Notes: a model not told the origin generated them from the sequence alone. A stretch of 64,000 nucleotides of DNA from Schistosoma mansoni (GCF_000237925.1 NC_031497.1:23193249-23257248), one strand, 5' to 3'; positions 1 through 12,499 are shown, counted from the first letter of the stretch. Translations and numbers: made by a program.

Positions 1-293
1 TGTAATTTACCGAAATTTTTGTGATAAAGCAATCATCTTCGAATTATTTCACATAGGTAACTGATTGAATAATGATAATTAGATATCTAATAACCAGTTA
101 TATATACATACATAGTAATAGTTTATAACTTCCTTTTGGACTGCAATTAATCATTCTTTTATGTAATGAATAAATTCTGATCAGATTGTCTAGATATAAT
201 CTATAGTTATAATTCATTTTATATTTGGTATGTGATTAGTAGTAGAATCTAGGAAGAGTGTTTCTTTCTGTTTAAAACTCGTCGAATTTATGT

Positions 294-600
294 ACTTACT
301 TACTTACTTACTTACGCCTGTTACCCCAATGGAGTATAGGCCGCCAACCAGCATTCTCTAACACACTCTGTCCTGCCCCTTCCTTCCTAGTTCTATCCAG
401 TTTTTGTTCATTCTTCTCATATCTGTCTCCATTTCTCAGCGTAATTTGTTCTTTCATCTTCCTCTTTTCCTTTGGCCTTCAGGATTCCATGTGAGGGCTT
501 GTCTTGTGACTCAGTTGGGTGATTTCCTCAATGTGTGTCTTATTCACTTCCAGCACTTCTTCCTGATTTCTTCCTCCGCTGGAATCTGTTTTGTAATTTG
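294..600 (-). mobile_element. RTE-clade LINE 3' fragment (AAGT-tail family)
   Basis: Read on the minus strand this is the C-terminal coding end and 3' end of an RTE-type LINE. It ends in a short tandem repeat, seen on the plus strand as repeated ACTT at 294-315. The same 3' end recurs at 9195-9976, 12500-12900, 18064-18671, 55288-55437 and 59757-60002. It is heavily 5'-truncated, as is usual for dead LINE copies. Confidence 0.8.
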
Positions 601-722
601 ATGTACTTGAATCTCAGTAGTGATGTTCAGATTGTAACTTCGACGCAGTACATTTTACCTCAAATACTGGTGGGTTAATCAGTGAGCACATGAGATATCA
701 AGCTATTATTAAGGTCAAATCT

Positions 723-724
<2 letters not shown>

Positions 725-769
<45 letters not shown>
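725..769. repeat. (TA)n microsatellite
   Basis: An uninterrupted TA dinucleotide run of about 45 bases. Similar AT runs occur at 56539-56570 and beside the first assembly gap. Confidence 0.95.
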
Positions 770-771
<2 letters not shown>

Positions 772-1111
772 TCAATAATGATGACTTTTTCATTTGTGGC
801 TAGCCTAAGGATGGATTCGTAAAATTTTGATGAAAATTTGTGACTTTAATTGTCAATCTAGTCTAAAATAAAACCGTAATTCATCGACAATATTCAATGA
901 TTGTCGTAATATAAAAGTATTGTTCTCAAACTAGACCTGATGGTGATGGATTTGTGCGTGCTCGGCACCAAGAATCACAAAATGGTAAACAACAACTAAC
1001 CAGTGATTGTTACTATCTATGGTTCTCTAACAGATATCTATTTCTTCTGATAAATGATTTATTACTGAATGATCTTATTAAAACTTCCTGATAAATGGTA
1101 TATTTAACAAA

Positions 1112-1495
1112 TGACGGCCTTTTCATCCTATTGCGGGATTCCTCAACAGCGAGCATCCACGATCACGACTCGTGAGATTCGAACCCAGAACCTACCAGTC
1201 TCGCGCGCGGGCGCTTAACCATTAGACCACTGAGCCAGCTGTCTTCCAACGGTGTTAATGTCTAACTTCAACCAATCCACGAAATTGAGAAACCATTCAT
1301 CAATATCTTCAGTGAGTTGATATGTCCCAATAGACCTGGTTGAACTCCACTGGTCACTGCTTCTCACTTGAATTCCAGGAAATACCTCATGGAGCCGTCC
1401 AGTGCTTCCAGGCTTTTCATGGTGGTTTAGCTTCAATTGACTCATGATCTCAACTATATAAAAAATACTAAAATCTTCACAAAACCCCCTTCTGA
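1112..1495 (+). mobile_element. Family B hammerhead retroposon, 5' part inverted
   Basis: The left part (1112-1395) is antisense and contains a tRNA-like segment with an antisense B box and a decayed hammerhead core. The right part (about 1396-1495) is the sense ribozyme 3' strand and tail. The 5' part is therefore inverted relative to the 3' tail. The ribozyme is broken: the invariant CTGA has become TTGA. The layout matches the copies at 2274-2920, 11871-12194 and 61675-61922. Confidence 0.75.
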
Positions 1496-1880
1496 TATTT
1501 TATATTTAGTTTAACTCAGAAAAAGCTCGATGTAACTCAATTACTAAGTGCAGATTTATGAACTTATCTTTAAGTAAAATCATTCGCTTAAACTGGTAAA
1601 AATAACCTTTTACTAAAAGTTGAGTAGATGAATAAAAGTTTAAATTTGTGCTTTTTTGCTTGAGATCTCACCATCTTGAATACAAACATAACCCTCTATG
1701 AAAAGCTGATAATAATAAGCCAAGCTACGTGTGTTCTAAGTCTTAGATTTTGTAGTGCTTAGTGAAAAACGATCTCAGCTTTTAAATAAATTATAGAGAA
1801 ACAAACCACGCCTGAAATAAATATTAAACAGAGTAGGGTGAAAATCTCAGAGATCGAATATATTTACTATATATATATAT

Positions 1881-1930
1881 GTAGAGAAAGAGAGAGAGGG
1901 AGGTAGGGAGTTAGGGAGAGGGAGAGTAAA
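1881..1930. repeat. GA-rich simple repeat
   Basis: A short AT run followed by purine-rich GAGA/GGGA repeats. No coding signal. Confidence 0.8.
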
Positions 1931-2273
1931 TGGGAGAAAATTATTGCTGGGAAGTTGTTGTGTACATTGAAAATGTTTCACTTTCTAAAAGAAGCAAATA
2001 ACTAAAATCCTTTTCTAATATAGCTTATAGCAAAAACTAAAACCTAATATTTAAGACAAAATTTATAAAAACAAGGTGTGGTTAAATGTTTATGATTATG
2101 TGCTATTACCATTATGATGGATAATTAGTTGTTCCTCTTTTTTATGGATTATTCATAATTTATTTTTTTATTTTCCAATCTGATAATATAATACATATAT
2201 ATTGTTTACATAAATTTACTTCTGTTGCTAAGACAAAAAAAACATTTAAATTGTATCTAAATAATCCATTTAA

Positions 2274-2920
2274 TATAGTTGAAATCATGAGTCAATTGAA
2301 GGTATACCACCATGAAAAAACTGGAAGTAGTGGGCGGTCGTTTCATTCTATTGTGGGACTCCTCAGCATTGCGCATCCACGATCCTGCCTTATGAGATTC
2401 GAACCCAGGATCTATCAGTCTTGTGAGTGATCGCTTAACCTCTAGAAAGACTGAGCCGGAATCCAGGAGTGTTAATGTCTAACTTCACCCAATCCACGAA
2501 ATTGAGAAACCATCCACCATTGTCTTCAGTGAGTTCATATCTCACAACAGACGTAGTTGAACTCCATTGGTTACTGCTTTTTACTAGAGCTCTAGGAAAT
2601 ACCTCTTGAAGTCAGTCACTAGTGAGCATATGATCATTATCAAAAGGGGATTTTGTGGAGATTTCAGTAATTTTTATTAGTTGAACTCATGAGCCAGTCG
2701 AAACTAGACCACCATGGAAAACCTGGAAGCACTGGACGGCTCAGTAATCTAGAGTTCAAGCGCACACGTGCGAGACTGATAGGTCCTGGGTTCAAATCTC
2801 GTAAGTCAGGATCATAGATGCGCACTTCTGAGGAGTCCCACAATAGGAGGAAACGGCCGTCCAGTGCTTCCAGGTTTTCCATGGTTGTCTAGCTTCAATT
2901 GGTTGATAATATCAACTATA
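2274..2920 (+). mobile_element. Family B hammerhead retroposon, longer than one unit
   Basis: From the left, a complete antisense unit starts near 2274. Antisense tail sequence begins again near 2660, about 400 bp further on, so the template RNA was longer than one unit. From about 2743 the strand flips to sense: tRNA-like A and B boxes, a hammerhead at 2822-2866 and the tail to 2920. The sense ribozyme keeps CTGAGGA and GAAA but has one changed base pair in helix II and a mismatch in helix I. The antisense copy has lost its NUH cleavage triplet (GUC to GCC). Confidence 0.8.
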
Positions 2921-3229
2921 AAAAACAAGAAAATAAATTTTCATCAAATCATCTAGGTTTTTGTTTTATGTATTGATTTAGGGATTGATCTAATTTTAAC
3001 TGTACATTGTAAACTTGCAGTAATCTATGTTAAACAATTTATGTGGAATATTCTAATCAAAATTAATCATATTTAATGACAACTGTAATAAAGAAATTTG
3101 ATTATTATCAAAGTTTATTGATTACATTACAATTTATTTCTAGCACTTAAGATTTTTGTTGCTATCAATGTTGTAGAGCATTTCTTCAAATTAGATACAT
3201 ATTAACAATAGTTTATTTAGTCTTGTACC

Positions 3230-4300
3230 CCTTCCAGCCATAGAAACATGGTGAAGCCTAGTAGACGCCTGTGGAGAAGAGTGTTACGTCGAAGCACGGC
3301 ACAACTAAAGGGGTTGAATAGCTGTTTTTGCATCGCTTACGCAGAACCACTACATCATTCTTTCCTTCCCTTTTTGTGGGGGAAGACTCATTTTTTCTTT
3401 CTTTTTGAACCAACAATAATAATGCAATGATTCTTTGTAGCTTTCGTAATCATTTGCGGGTATAGGTAGAGTGGTTGATTAGGTCGATCTACACCACCCG
3501 TGTTACAGCTCACGTTAGTACATTGGATGAGTGTCATGATCCAGGAGCCACGACTAGGACATGTGAGTCGGGTTTTGCTTCCCTTTAGTCTTGAAGATCT
3601 ATTTATATCCTTGCTATACCATTCTGATGTTTATTCGAAGTAACTTCCTATAAAACTCTTCTACGTGAGTAATTCAACTTCATTTTGTAACTGTGATGTT
3701 TCAATATCACAAGTTGTATGTGGCTGACGAGGACCAAACTAAATAGAATAAATTCATGCTGTTCTGATCAAATCTTTGTTTTTATTCTATTCAAGCTGAT
3801 AGAGGTGACTATGTCTATCAAATAATTATCACAGTTACAAAGGTGTCCTTTTTAATCGATTACAAATAACAATTTTTTTTATATTAATAGGTAATTAACA
3901 CAAGGCAAAATTCGTTTACGTCACAAAATAGTGTATTATCATTTCAAAGATATTTAACGGAATACTACAGATCCTTTATATCCTTAAGAAATTATTGACA
4001 AAGCTATCAAACTATGATCTTCTTCATGGTAAAGCTGTTAGTACTAATTGAAACCATAATTCGTTCACATTTTTAAAAGTTTCGAGAATTGTGCAAAGGT
4101 AGCGCTAAACAAGATGTCAAGATCCGAGCTCAGCAGTATATTTAGTTATGTCAAGTGCCATGATTTGTGATTTTATGTATACTTACTAGTCATGGACTAC
4201 ATTAACTTATTTCCTAAACATTTGTTAATGTAATTAAAAAAAACTGAGTATTTTAAGTAAACATATATTTTCTCTTGCTTCACGACAAACAGACATGTGA
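3230..4300. other. Unassigned AT-rich stretch with possible repeat piece
   Basis: 3240-3600 has a more GC-balanced composition and looks like part of an interspersed repeat, but I see no second copy in the window. The rest is plain AT-rich sequence without a supported gene. Confidence 0.4.
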
Positions 4301-4305
4301 GCATC

Positions 4306-4652
4306 ATCTATCTTTGCTTATAATGCTTGTGAATTAAGGCTATATCAAGGCAATACGCACAGTATGCACATATGCCAATTAGAGACTGACCAGTTGCAGT
4401 CCTAAACATCAATGGGATGATTCAAACAAATAATAACAAGTGAATTTAAACATCACTTCATTGCACATGCAAGTGGTTATCAGAACTCAGTGGCTGAGTG
4501 GATAACATGATGGCATTTGAAGCGAACGGTACTGTGTTCGAGTTTCAGAGTGAACATCAACTCTGAGATGCAGTTACATCCAGCTGACGAGTCCCAAATA
4601 GTACGAAACGCGCATCCTGTATTCCACTTCTAGTCACTATTCATCTTTGCTT
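4306..4652 (+). mobile_element. Sm-alpha (family A) hammerhead retroposon, permuted full unit
   Basis: The copy begins and ends in the same short sequence (TCTTTGCTTATAAT at 4311 and 4644), so it holds one complete 333-bp unit, circularly permuted. Order: 3' region, tRNA-like segment (box A TGGCTGAGTGG, a B-box-like GTGTTCGAGTTT), a small hairpin, then the hammerhead. The core CTGACGA and GAAA are intact, with weakened helices I and II. Confidence 0.85.
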
Positions 4653-5049
4653 ATAATATTAAAAATAATTTTCTGTAATAATCATGTATTTCTATAAAAT
4701 CCTTTGAAAGGAGAACAGATTAGATCAAAGAGGACTATTCAAACTTTTAGACTCCTTTTATTAAAACTGTCCAAAATTCGCCATATTTTTTTCGTTTCAT
4801 CAAAGTAATTAAGTACGCATATAAGTAAATGTAGTCATGAGCATTTATCGAAATTGTCCGTAACCCATTCGTTGAAGAAACAAGAACAAAAGGAAGACAT
4901 TAGACTCTATACATTAATTGTTTTATATAATATGATCGAAAAATTTTAAGATGGAAGATAAGTATCAGATAAGCTCTAATAGAATGCATTTTTCAATGGT
5001 TAAAAATGAGATATATGTGAAAATAAAACTTATAATAATAGTTTTATAT

Positions 5050-5266
5050 ATAGTTGTAATCATAAGTCAATTGAAGCTAGACCACCATGGAAAACCTGGA
5101 AGCACTGGACGGCCGTTTTGTCATATTGTGGGACTCCTTGGTACTGCGCATCCATGATCCCGCCTCGTGAGATTCGAACCCAGGACCTACTAGCCTCGCT
5201 TCAATTGACTCATGATTTCAACTTTATATTAAAAAATTACTAAAAATCTCCACAAACAACCCTCTT
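5050..5266 (+). mobile_element. Family B hammerhead retroposon, short, inverted 5' part
   Basis: Antisense tail, ribozyme and B box lie at 5050-5197, followed by a sense tail ending near 5266. The antisense ribozyme core is mutated (CCAAGGA for CTGAGGA; GAAA also altered), so this copy should be inactive. Confidence 0.7.
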
Positions 5267-5554
5267 ATATTAATATTGTATATTTTATCCTGAGAATTCT
5301 TTACTGCAATCAAGAATAGAGTATTGAATAAAGTACTAATTATTATCTATGGTTCTGAGAATCCAGATTCCAGATGAATTGTTATTCAATATGTCTTGTT
5401 TCGACCGTATTTATTTACAAAAATCTAATAATTGATTTCTTTGATACCGTTCTGGAAGACTGAATTTCGTTCAAGGGGCTAATTTGGTTGATCAAAATTA
5501 TGCAGTTTTATAATTGTTTAACTTAAGAGAACGTGTTTCAAACTACTTTATTTT

Positions 5555-5775
5555 GAGGAGGGGTTTTGTGGATATTATAGTAATTTTAATAGTTGAGATC
5601 ATGAACCAATTGAAGCTAGACCACCATGGAAAACCTGGGTTCGAATCTCATGAGGCGGGATCGTGGATGTACACTGCTGAGGAGTCCCATAATAGGACGA
5701 AACGGCCGTCCAGTACTTCCAGGTTTTCTATGTTGGTCTAGCTTCAATTGACTCATGATCTTAACTATTAAAATT
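5555..5775 (+). mobile_element. Family B hammerhead retroposon, snapback copy
   Basis: An antisense tail (5555-5639) is followed by a sense B box, hammerhead and tail (5636-5775). The two tails pair as arms of more than 50 bp (5586-5639 with 5719-5775), so a transcript would fold into a long hairpin with the ribozyme at its tip. Confidence 0.8.
5669..5716 (+). ncRNA. Hammerhead ribozyme, family B
   Basis: The conserved core is in order: CTGAGGA, helix II GTCC/GGAC closed by a 7-nt loop, GAAA, a short self-complementary helix III (ACGGCCGT) and cleavage triplet GTC. Helix I has at least four pairs (ACTG with CAGT). All invariant core positions are present. Confidence 0.8.
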
Positions 5776-5779
5776 ACCT

Positions 5780-6980
5780 TATTTTATCAACCACATACAA
5801 ATGATGCGCAGTCTGAGGTAATTAAATTTTTAAGTGTGTGTAATTGTACTACGGTGTACCCTTTTCTTCTTTAACTTTAAACCAATCAAAAACATAGTTC
5901 CAATAGCCCAATAAAGAGCCAATTTTCCAATCGATAAATGGGAATTTCTCCCATTAACTTAGTCTGTTTAGAGCAAATGCTAAGAAGCTGTTTATGGTTC
6001 TTAGATTGTTTATAGGTTTCCAACGGTTCCATTGTTTGACAGAAAGACAAACAAATAAAGTTAAATTAATTTCTGATATCCTCATTGCAGACCATCAAGA
6101 AATAAATAATTATGATTGTAGAATTAGGAACATTAACGACAGTGTATGAGCGGTCATCATTACTAATAATTGTACATATAATCGTAGGGATGCACGTAAA
6201 TGTATATGAATACACTCTCATAATGTTATATCGTGAGATGCGTGCCCTGTTTAATAATATGAACGTGCTGATTCCCGCCAATGAGAGAGGAGTGAATTAT
6301 CGATCAGAGCAATAATACACAAAAGCCATATGAGCAGTCTTGAGTACTTATCAGTCCTGATATCTGCCTAGCCTAGTCAGTTAAGTTCAGAACACCAATA
6401 ACAGCCTCTGCAATATCAATCATTATTCTCAAACATACTGGGTCTATATACCAAACAAACTGACCACATCGTACCATAAAACAGGAAACAACATTTGTAC
6501 AAGATTTGGTCAAATGTGGCTGTGAATGTGGGGAACAGTAATTAATGGACTAGGGATAACTCAAGAATGGTAAATCGTATAATGATAGTCTATAGGTCAA
6601 AATAAAGCTTATAATAAACGGAACATGAATATGAATAGTTTAATTACTTAACAGTTATACAAAAGGGAATGTACATATCACATTGGTCCATAAATAATAC
6701 TCAAAGTTACCATTCATAATTCTCCACAGGATATAACACATAAGACAATGACAATCTATAGTCTACAACCACGTTGTTTTTGTGTACTTATAAATTGAAC
6801 GAAATTTTTTTTATTTTCATAACTCATATATTAGTATGAATTTTGTTTTCCGTACCAAAAAATTTCACTGATTCAACAACAATAAATTGAACGCATGAAT
6901 TATGTATGGTATTCAATCATTTCAATCATGACCTTGTCATTACATTTTCACTTTTTCCTTTAATCATTTATAGACAAACA
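5780..6980. other. AT-rich intergenic, no gene seen
   Basis: Short overlapping frames on both strands near 6066-6315 have no recognisable domain and unlikely composition for coding sequence. I see no repeat family here. Confidence 0.5.
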
Positions 6981-7023
6981 GATAGGTTTATATAGGCGGG
7001 GGGGTTGTAGATAGACAAGTCAA

Positions 7024-7036
7024 CTCACACACACAC

Positions 7037-7067
<31 letters not shown>

Positions 7068-7068
7068 C
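7024..7068. repeat. (CA)n/(CATA)n simple repeat
   Basis: CA dinucleotides pass into ACAT tetranucleotides. A TAA trinucleotide run lies nearby at about 7246-7275. Confidence 0.9.
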
Positions 7069-7623
7069 ATGAACAGACATAAGGTTGACTACTGTTACCA
7101 GTTAGATACATAAATTTTTGTAATGCACATAGCGACTAAAACAAAAACAGTTAAAATGGGAAATTTTTGATGATTTCCTTCTTGCATACAAAAAAATGGA
7201 AATGAATAAATGGTGATATTTGCGTTAGTAAACTAATTAAAATGACGATAATAATAATAATAATAATAATAATGCAATAAGGTACTAATGGTATTTTGAT
7301 AATATTGATAATATTGAAGGTATATATATATAGTTATAATAGTCATAGCAAATACTATAATCATTCTACCTGAACTAATTATGAATAGTCACGATTTCTA
7401 TTGAATTGGGGGGAAATATGGGAGAATGAATAGAATAAGGAATAAATAAATGAAAGAAAGAAGGAAAAAAACACGACTATTATTTATATATATGTCAGTT
7501 ACTTATGACAAAGTGATTGATAAAATGGACTTAAAAGAATGTGGGATTGATAAATTTGAAGAGAAAAAAAAAAGAAGAAAAGGATACAGAATAGGAGGTG
7601 AATCTTAGGAGTTTTTGTTACTT

Positions 7624-7895
7624 AGAGATATCAACTCACTGAAGACAATTGGTGAACGGTTGCTCAGAATCGTGGATTAGTTAAAGTTAGACATTAACAC
7701 TGTTGGATGACAACCGGCTCAGTGGTCTATCTGTTAAGTGCTTTGGCGCGAGACTGGTAGGTCCTGGGTTCGAATCTCACGAGGCGGGATCGCGCACTGC
7801 TGAGGAGTTCCATAATAGGACGGAACGGCCGTCCAGTGCTTCTAGGTTTTCCATAGTGGTCTAGCTTCAACTGACTCACGATTTCAACTATGAAA
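7624..7895 (+). mobile_element. Family B hammerhead retroposon, sense copy without inversion
   Basis: This copy is in one orientation only, so it shows the unit order best: 5' region, box A (GGCTCAGTGG near 7717), B box (GGTTCGAATCTC near 7768), hairpin region, hammerhead (7794-7838) and tail to about 7895. CTGAGGA is intact and helix I is perfect (GCACTG with CAGTGC). The GAAA core has become GGAA, which should cripple cleavage. Confidence 0.85.
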
Positions 7896-7993
7896 ATACT
7901 TAAGAAATTATTCTTTTATTATCCATTCACGGTAACGCTATATGAAAATTGACAACAATTTTGTAATGTTCATCTGTACAGTGTGTCAGTGTG

Positions 7994-8528
7994 AATATTT
8001 ATTTATTTATTTGAACACATAAATATTGGTACAAGGGGACACCAGATATATATGCGCTAGACAAAAAATTGTCATTTCATTTATTTGTGTGAGGGCTATG
8101 ATACTGCCCAGGTGCCCGGACCTAAACAGGTGGTTTTCATAAGGGGCCAAACCCAGAACCTTTGACCTAAAGGTCTGATCCACAAGGCAGTGGAGCATCG
8201 TAAGGAGATGCGGTCCCATGGTAACTGGTGACCAACGATTGGTTCCTACGCCATTTGTCCCCTCAGGATACTGGAGCCCATGTGCACCATTGGTTTGGAA
8301 TCAGGATTCCCCAACTCCCCTAAGGTGGACTTTCCGCGTCCACCAACCCGGTTAAAGAGCCGGACATTCGCTTTTTGTCCCCTCAACTTCGTAAACAACA
8401 GTAATGCCACGAGAAGGTAGTGAGTAGGACTTCCCTGTCAGAGGCTGTATACGCGTGGCCGTGTAAGAGCAGTTTGAGAGAGAGGGCGGGCGCTCCCCAC
8501 CCTCGGGCGTACCAGGGTATTTGGGGGA
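7994..8528 (-). mobile_element. Retroposon family with (AAAT)n tail, near full length
   Basis: About 530 bp. On the minus strand it begins in a GC-richer head (near 8525) and ends in an AAAT-type tail at 7997-8012. Other copies: 15641-16172, 57651-58108, 63425-63946, a split copy at 60333-61050, and fragments at 20627-20722 and 52797-52932. No long reading frame and no clear Pol III boxes, so it is a non-autonomous retroposon of unknown partner. Confidence 0.75.
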
Positions 8529-8639
8529 ATAACTCAAGACTATGTAGGCAAAGTCCTGTCAACTGAATACATGACATATTGAAATGTGAAATAATTGTAT
8601 TGGTTATTCTCAACTTCTAAAATCTACCCCTAAAAGTCA

Positions 8640-9180
8640 TGTAAATCAGTAGTTTGAGATATCATGAGATATGGGTTAGAATACAGTCTAGAAGTTTACT
8701 GTTTCATTAATGTCATAGTTATTTTTCCCCTGTTTCCTTCCATTTACAGTATTATCGTTTTGTTTTATGTTACGTATACCCTAGTACTCCATTACACTGA
8801 AACTTTATCTGCGTAATTATAATATAGAACATAGAAGTCAAAAATTGTCATCATTTTCTATGTAAAATTAAATCAATCTTCTTATCAAGGTTTTTTTTTT
8901 TGATAAATGTTCTGCTTATCAACCTAACATACCATTACTTTTGGACTAAATTAATCGATAACTAGTGAGGATTATAAAAGCGAACAGTTATACCCTAGAG
9001 ATACTTGGTCATGTAAATTATTAATCAGTTATACATATTGTCCTAGATATTTTCATGGTTGACTATCTATGAGTTAAGGTGACAGCCTAAATTCCACAAA
9101 AATTCATTAATAAATTGATATCATATATCGGTCAGACGAATAAGAGATTTCTATCACCTTGTTCATATTTCATTCATAAT
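8640..9180. other. AT-rich intergenic, nothing recognised
   Basis: No coding signal or shared repeat seen. Confidence 0.5.
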
Positions 9181-9194
9181 TGCGTATTTAAAAG

Positions 9195-9976
9195 CACATG
9201 CAACAACAAACGCAGGAGAGAACGACCAGTGTAGCAGCAGCCTCAACAGCAGTAGGTCTCAATATAAACAAAGGGAAAAGCAAGACTCTCCGATACAATA
9301 CAGCATGCACCAATTGAATTACACTTGACGGAGAAGCTTTGGAGGATGTGAAAACTTTTACATATCTGGACAGCATCATCGATGAACACGATGGATCTGA
9401 TGCAGATGTGCAGGCACGGATCGGAAAAGCAAGAGCAGCATATTTACAACTGAAGAATATCTGGAACTCAAAACAACTGTCTGTCAACCAACATCAAGAT
9501 CATCATTTTCAATAAAAATGTCAAGACAGTTCTGCCGTATGGGGCGGAGACGTGGAGAACTACGAAAACCGTCATTCAGAAGATACAAGTGCTTATCAAC
9601 AGTTGTCTATGCAAAAGACTTCGGATCCGTTAGTCAGACACTATCAGCAACAACCTACTGTGTGAGAGAACAAACCAGATTCCGTCCAGTGGAAGAAGAA
9701 ATCAGGAAAAAGCGCTGGAAGTGGATAGGAGACATATTGAGGAAAGTACCCAGCTGCATCATAAGACAAACCCTGACTTGGAATCCTGAGGGCTAAAGGA
9801 GAAGAAGGAGACCAAAAAACACATCAATCAGAGAAATGGAAACAGATATTATAAGAATGAACAACAACTTGATAGAACTAGACAGGAAGGGGCAGGACAG
9901 AGTGTGTTAGAGAATGCTGGTCGGTGGTTTATGCTCCATTGGGAGGGAGTAACATGCGTAAGTAAATAAGTAAGTG
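9195..9976 (+). mobile_element. RTE-clade LINE 3' fragment (AAGT-tail family)
   Basis: Decayed C-terminal part of an RTE reverse transcriptase. Recognisable stretches are [30 protein letters not shown] and [15 protein letters not shown]. It ends in AAGT repeats at about 9958-9976. Frames are broken and the 5' end is lost. The most complete copy of this family in the window. Confidence 0.85.
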
Positions 9977-9989
9977 TCTTTAAAAAAAG

Positions 9990-11260
9990 AGGTACCCAAA
10001 ATACTTTAAAAAAACTTAGTCACAGTGTACAAACCTTAAATACTGGTATATCGGTCATTCATAACTTTATATATTTATTAGTAATGCTTTGACGTTCTAG
10101 ATAAATTAAACAGCCTAAAAATTGTATTGTTTGATCACTTATTACTAAATAAGACTTAATTCTTAAAGTGTCATTTATCCATTCAAACACGGAGAGCAGA
10201 AACCAAACACTTCCCAAATTATCTATGCTATTCAAAAGGTAATATTACTTATATACAGTAGATTATGTAGATAGTCTTTAATTAAAAGACCACCTACTGT
10301 AAAGAAGGAAACCTAAAGGTGCAATTACAGTTTTTAAAAAATATGGATTTATGAACAAAGGCATTCAATGAGTTACTGAATTATACTTTTATCAACTTAG
10401 CTGTTATCGTTAGAGTGTGTAAATTAGGATATACACCCTACATTAGATTATAAGCGTGGTGGTATTCTGTTCAACCATAGATTTTGATATAATGCCTCAC
10501 AATAGATTCATCTGAATACAGTGTTTAACTGAAGGAACTTTACTTAATTAAAAAGTTAATGTTTACATAATGAACTTAATTAGTGTATGGATTAGCCTTT
10601 AAATAACAAATGTCATACAAAAGTCGGTGAAAGTCAAAACTGAATCTAAGGAACAATTAGCCTTGGCCACTTTTAACAAAGTCTTGAAGTAAATCTAGAT
10701 GTAACAAGTCATCTTCGGATCAATGAGATGAACTTATGATCCTAAACAAAAAGTCATTCCATAAATCGTGTAAATTTCATAATCGAACATATGATTCATT
10801 TGCTCACTAGAAATCTCTTTATTTGAGGGTTTAAAACTTACTTAGCAAAACATTACAATACAAAAAGAATAATTATTCCTAGTGTGGTGTTTTCTATTGA
10901 TGTCAACAGATATAAGTAGTATATATCATCAATAGAAAGTGAAATGCCTGATGACAGACGGTTAAGAAAATCAAGGAAAAGAAACCAAGAACAGAGAATG
11001 ATTGGTGTAGAAACGAAGGGACAATGAAATCTGAGACGATTAATTGACATTTTGCATATGAAGTATTTACTGTATGGTTCTAAGATTTCACTAAGACGAA
11101 CTGTTATTTTGTATTCAAGTATATTCGAATGACCTTACTTGTGTTATAGTTCACTATAACAGTGCTGTTCTTTTATGATTCTTGAAGTAGTCAGAAGATC
11201 ATATCTATAATTCACACTAAATAAGACTTTAACAACGTAAGGAATAATATTCACCAGTTA
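9990..11260. other. AT-rich intergenic, nothing recognised
   Basis: No gene or shared repeat supported. Confidence 0.5.
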
Positions 11261-11263
11261 ATA

Positions 11264-11640
11264 TTATCGTAGAATAACTTGGGACCTTACCGCCGGAGAT
11301 GGATATCTTCGGGATAAGGCGAGGTGTGCACTTTTAGGGTCGACCTTTTCTAACCCCACCCCTCCTTGTGGGAAGGCAGCATCGCTGTCATGCTGGTTGT
11401 CTGAAGGAAACACCTTACTGCCGTCACACCTCTGTACAGTCGACAGTACGACTTCGCCTTCAGACCTTGAGATTGCTGCTTTTAGTCTTACCACTCTTCA
11501 GCTGACCTGCCTGGCATGGTAGGACCTTGAAGAACGATTGTTCCAGCCAGTATAGCTCGATGGGTTCATCAAGATGGGCAAGCTCGATCACCACGTCAAG
11601 GTAGCAGCAACGGTAGGGGTTATACATATACTGGCAGATT
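11264..11640 (-). mobile_element. GC-richer repeat piece, probably 5' region of a LINE
   Basis: A compositional island with an open 76-codon minus-strand frame (11494-11264, start of frame MVRLKAAISRSEGEVVLS). I recall similar text recurring in schistosome LINE-derived predictions, but no second copy lies in this window. The assignment to a LINE 5' region is from memory, not shown here. Confidence 0.4.
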
Positions 11641-11870
11641 CGAAGAAATTTGACGAAACACTGAATTAAACATCGTAAAGTTAATACTAGGTATCAATTA
11701 GTGATTATAAAATAATTTGAAATATATTAAACTATTAGCTAAGCTCTATATTACTTAAATTTTTGAAAGTATCTAATAGAACTTAATGATTCTGTTCAAA
11801 AAAAATTATCAGCTAAATAATATAAATATTATATAAATTTATTAGTTAAAACTCCTTTATCAGAAGGGGT

Positions 11871-12194
11871 TTTATGTAGAGATTTAAGTAATTTTATATA
11901 GTTGAGATCATGAGTCCATTGACACTAGACAACCATGGAAAACCTGGAGGCACTGGACGGCTGTTTCGTTCTATTATGGGACTCCTCAGCAGTGCACATC
12001 CACTATCTCGCCTTGTGAGATTCGAACCCAAGACCTATCAGTTTCGCGCTGAGCCGGCATCCAACAGTGTTAATGTCTAACTTCAACCAATCCACAAAAT
12101 TGAGCAACCGTCTCACAATAGAACGAAATGGACGTCCAGTGCTTCCAGGTTTTCCATGGTGGTCTAACTTCAATTGACTCATGATTTCAACTAT
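11871..12194 (+). mobile_element. Family B hammerhead retroposon, inverted 5' part
   Basis: The antisense part (tail, hammerhead, tRNA-like B box, 5' region) covers 11871-12110. The sense ribozyme 3' half and tail lie at about 12111-12194. The antisense ribozyme keeps CTGAGGA, GAAA and a perfect helix I, with one mismatch in helix II. The outer ends form inverted arms. Confidence 0.75.
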
Positions 12195-12499
12195 AATATT
12201 CTTTTAGTTGATTTATGTCTACTCATTATAAGATATTATAAAATGAATTTCATTAATAAACAATAGAAATGAACTCATGAGATGAAATTCTAAGATGATC
12301 CAATGTTTATGTTTATCAATTTTTAATCACTTATTCGTTTTTAATTAATTGCTAAGATGAATAAAATTATTTATTTGAATGTTTACAATTATTTGGTAAT
12401 TTTGTGAGAAAAAAAAATTAGATTCTATGTAGAGATTAGTTAATTTCTGAGAAATGTAGGCGGACCGCTTGAACATCTGGGCTACCTATCCCTGCTATC

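Noticed and set aside
404-601. 65-codon plus-strand frame
   Set aside because: Shadow of the minus-strand RTE coding end; the same shadow appears at 12677-12862 and 18380-18562.
1160-1235. tRNA genes (here and at other box A/B sites)
   Set aside because: Only the promoter boxes are tRNA-like; acceptor and anticodon stems do not form. They belong to the retroposons.
6066-6315. Overlapping frames of about 70 codons on both strands
   Set aside because: No domain, no splice context and composition typical of AT-rich noncoding DNA.
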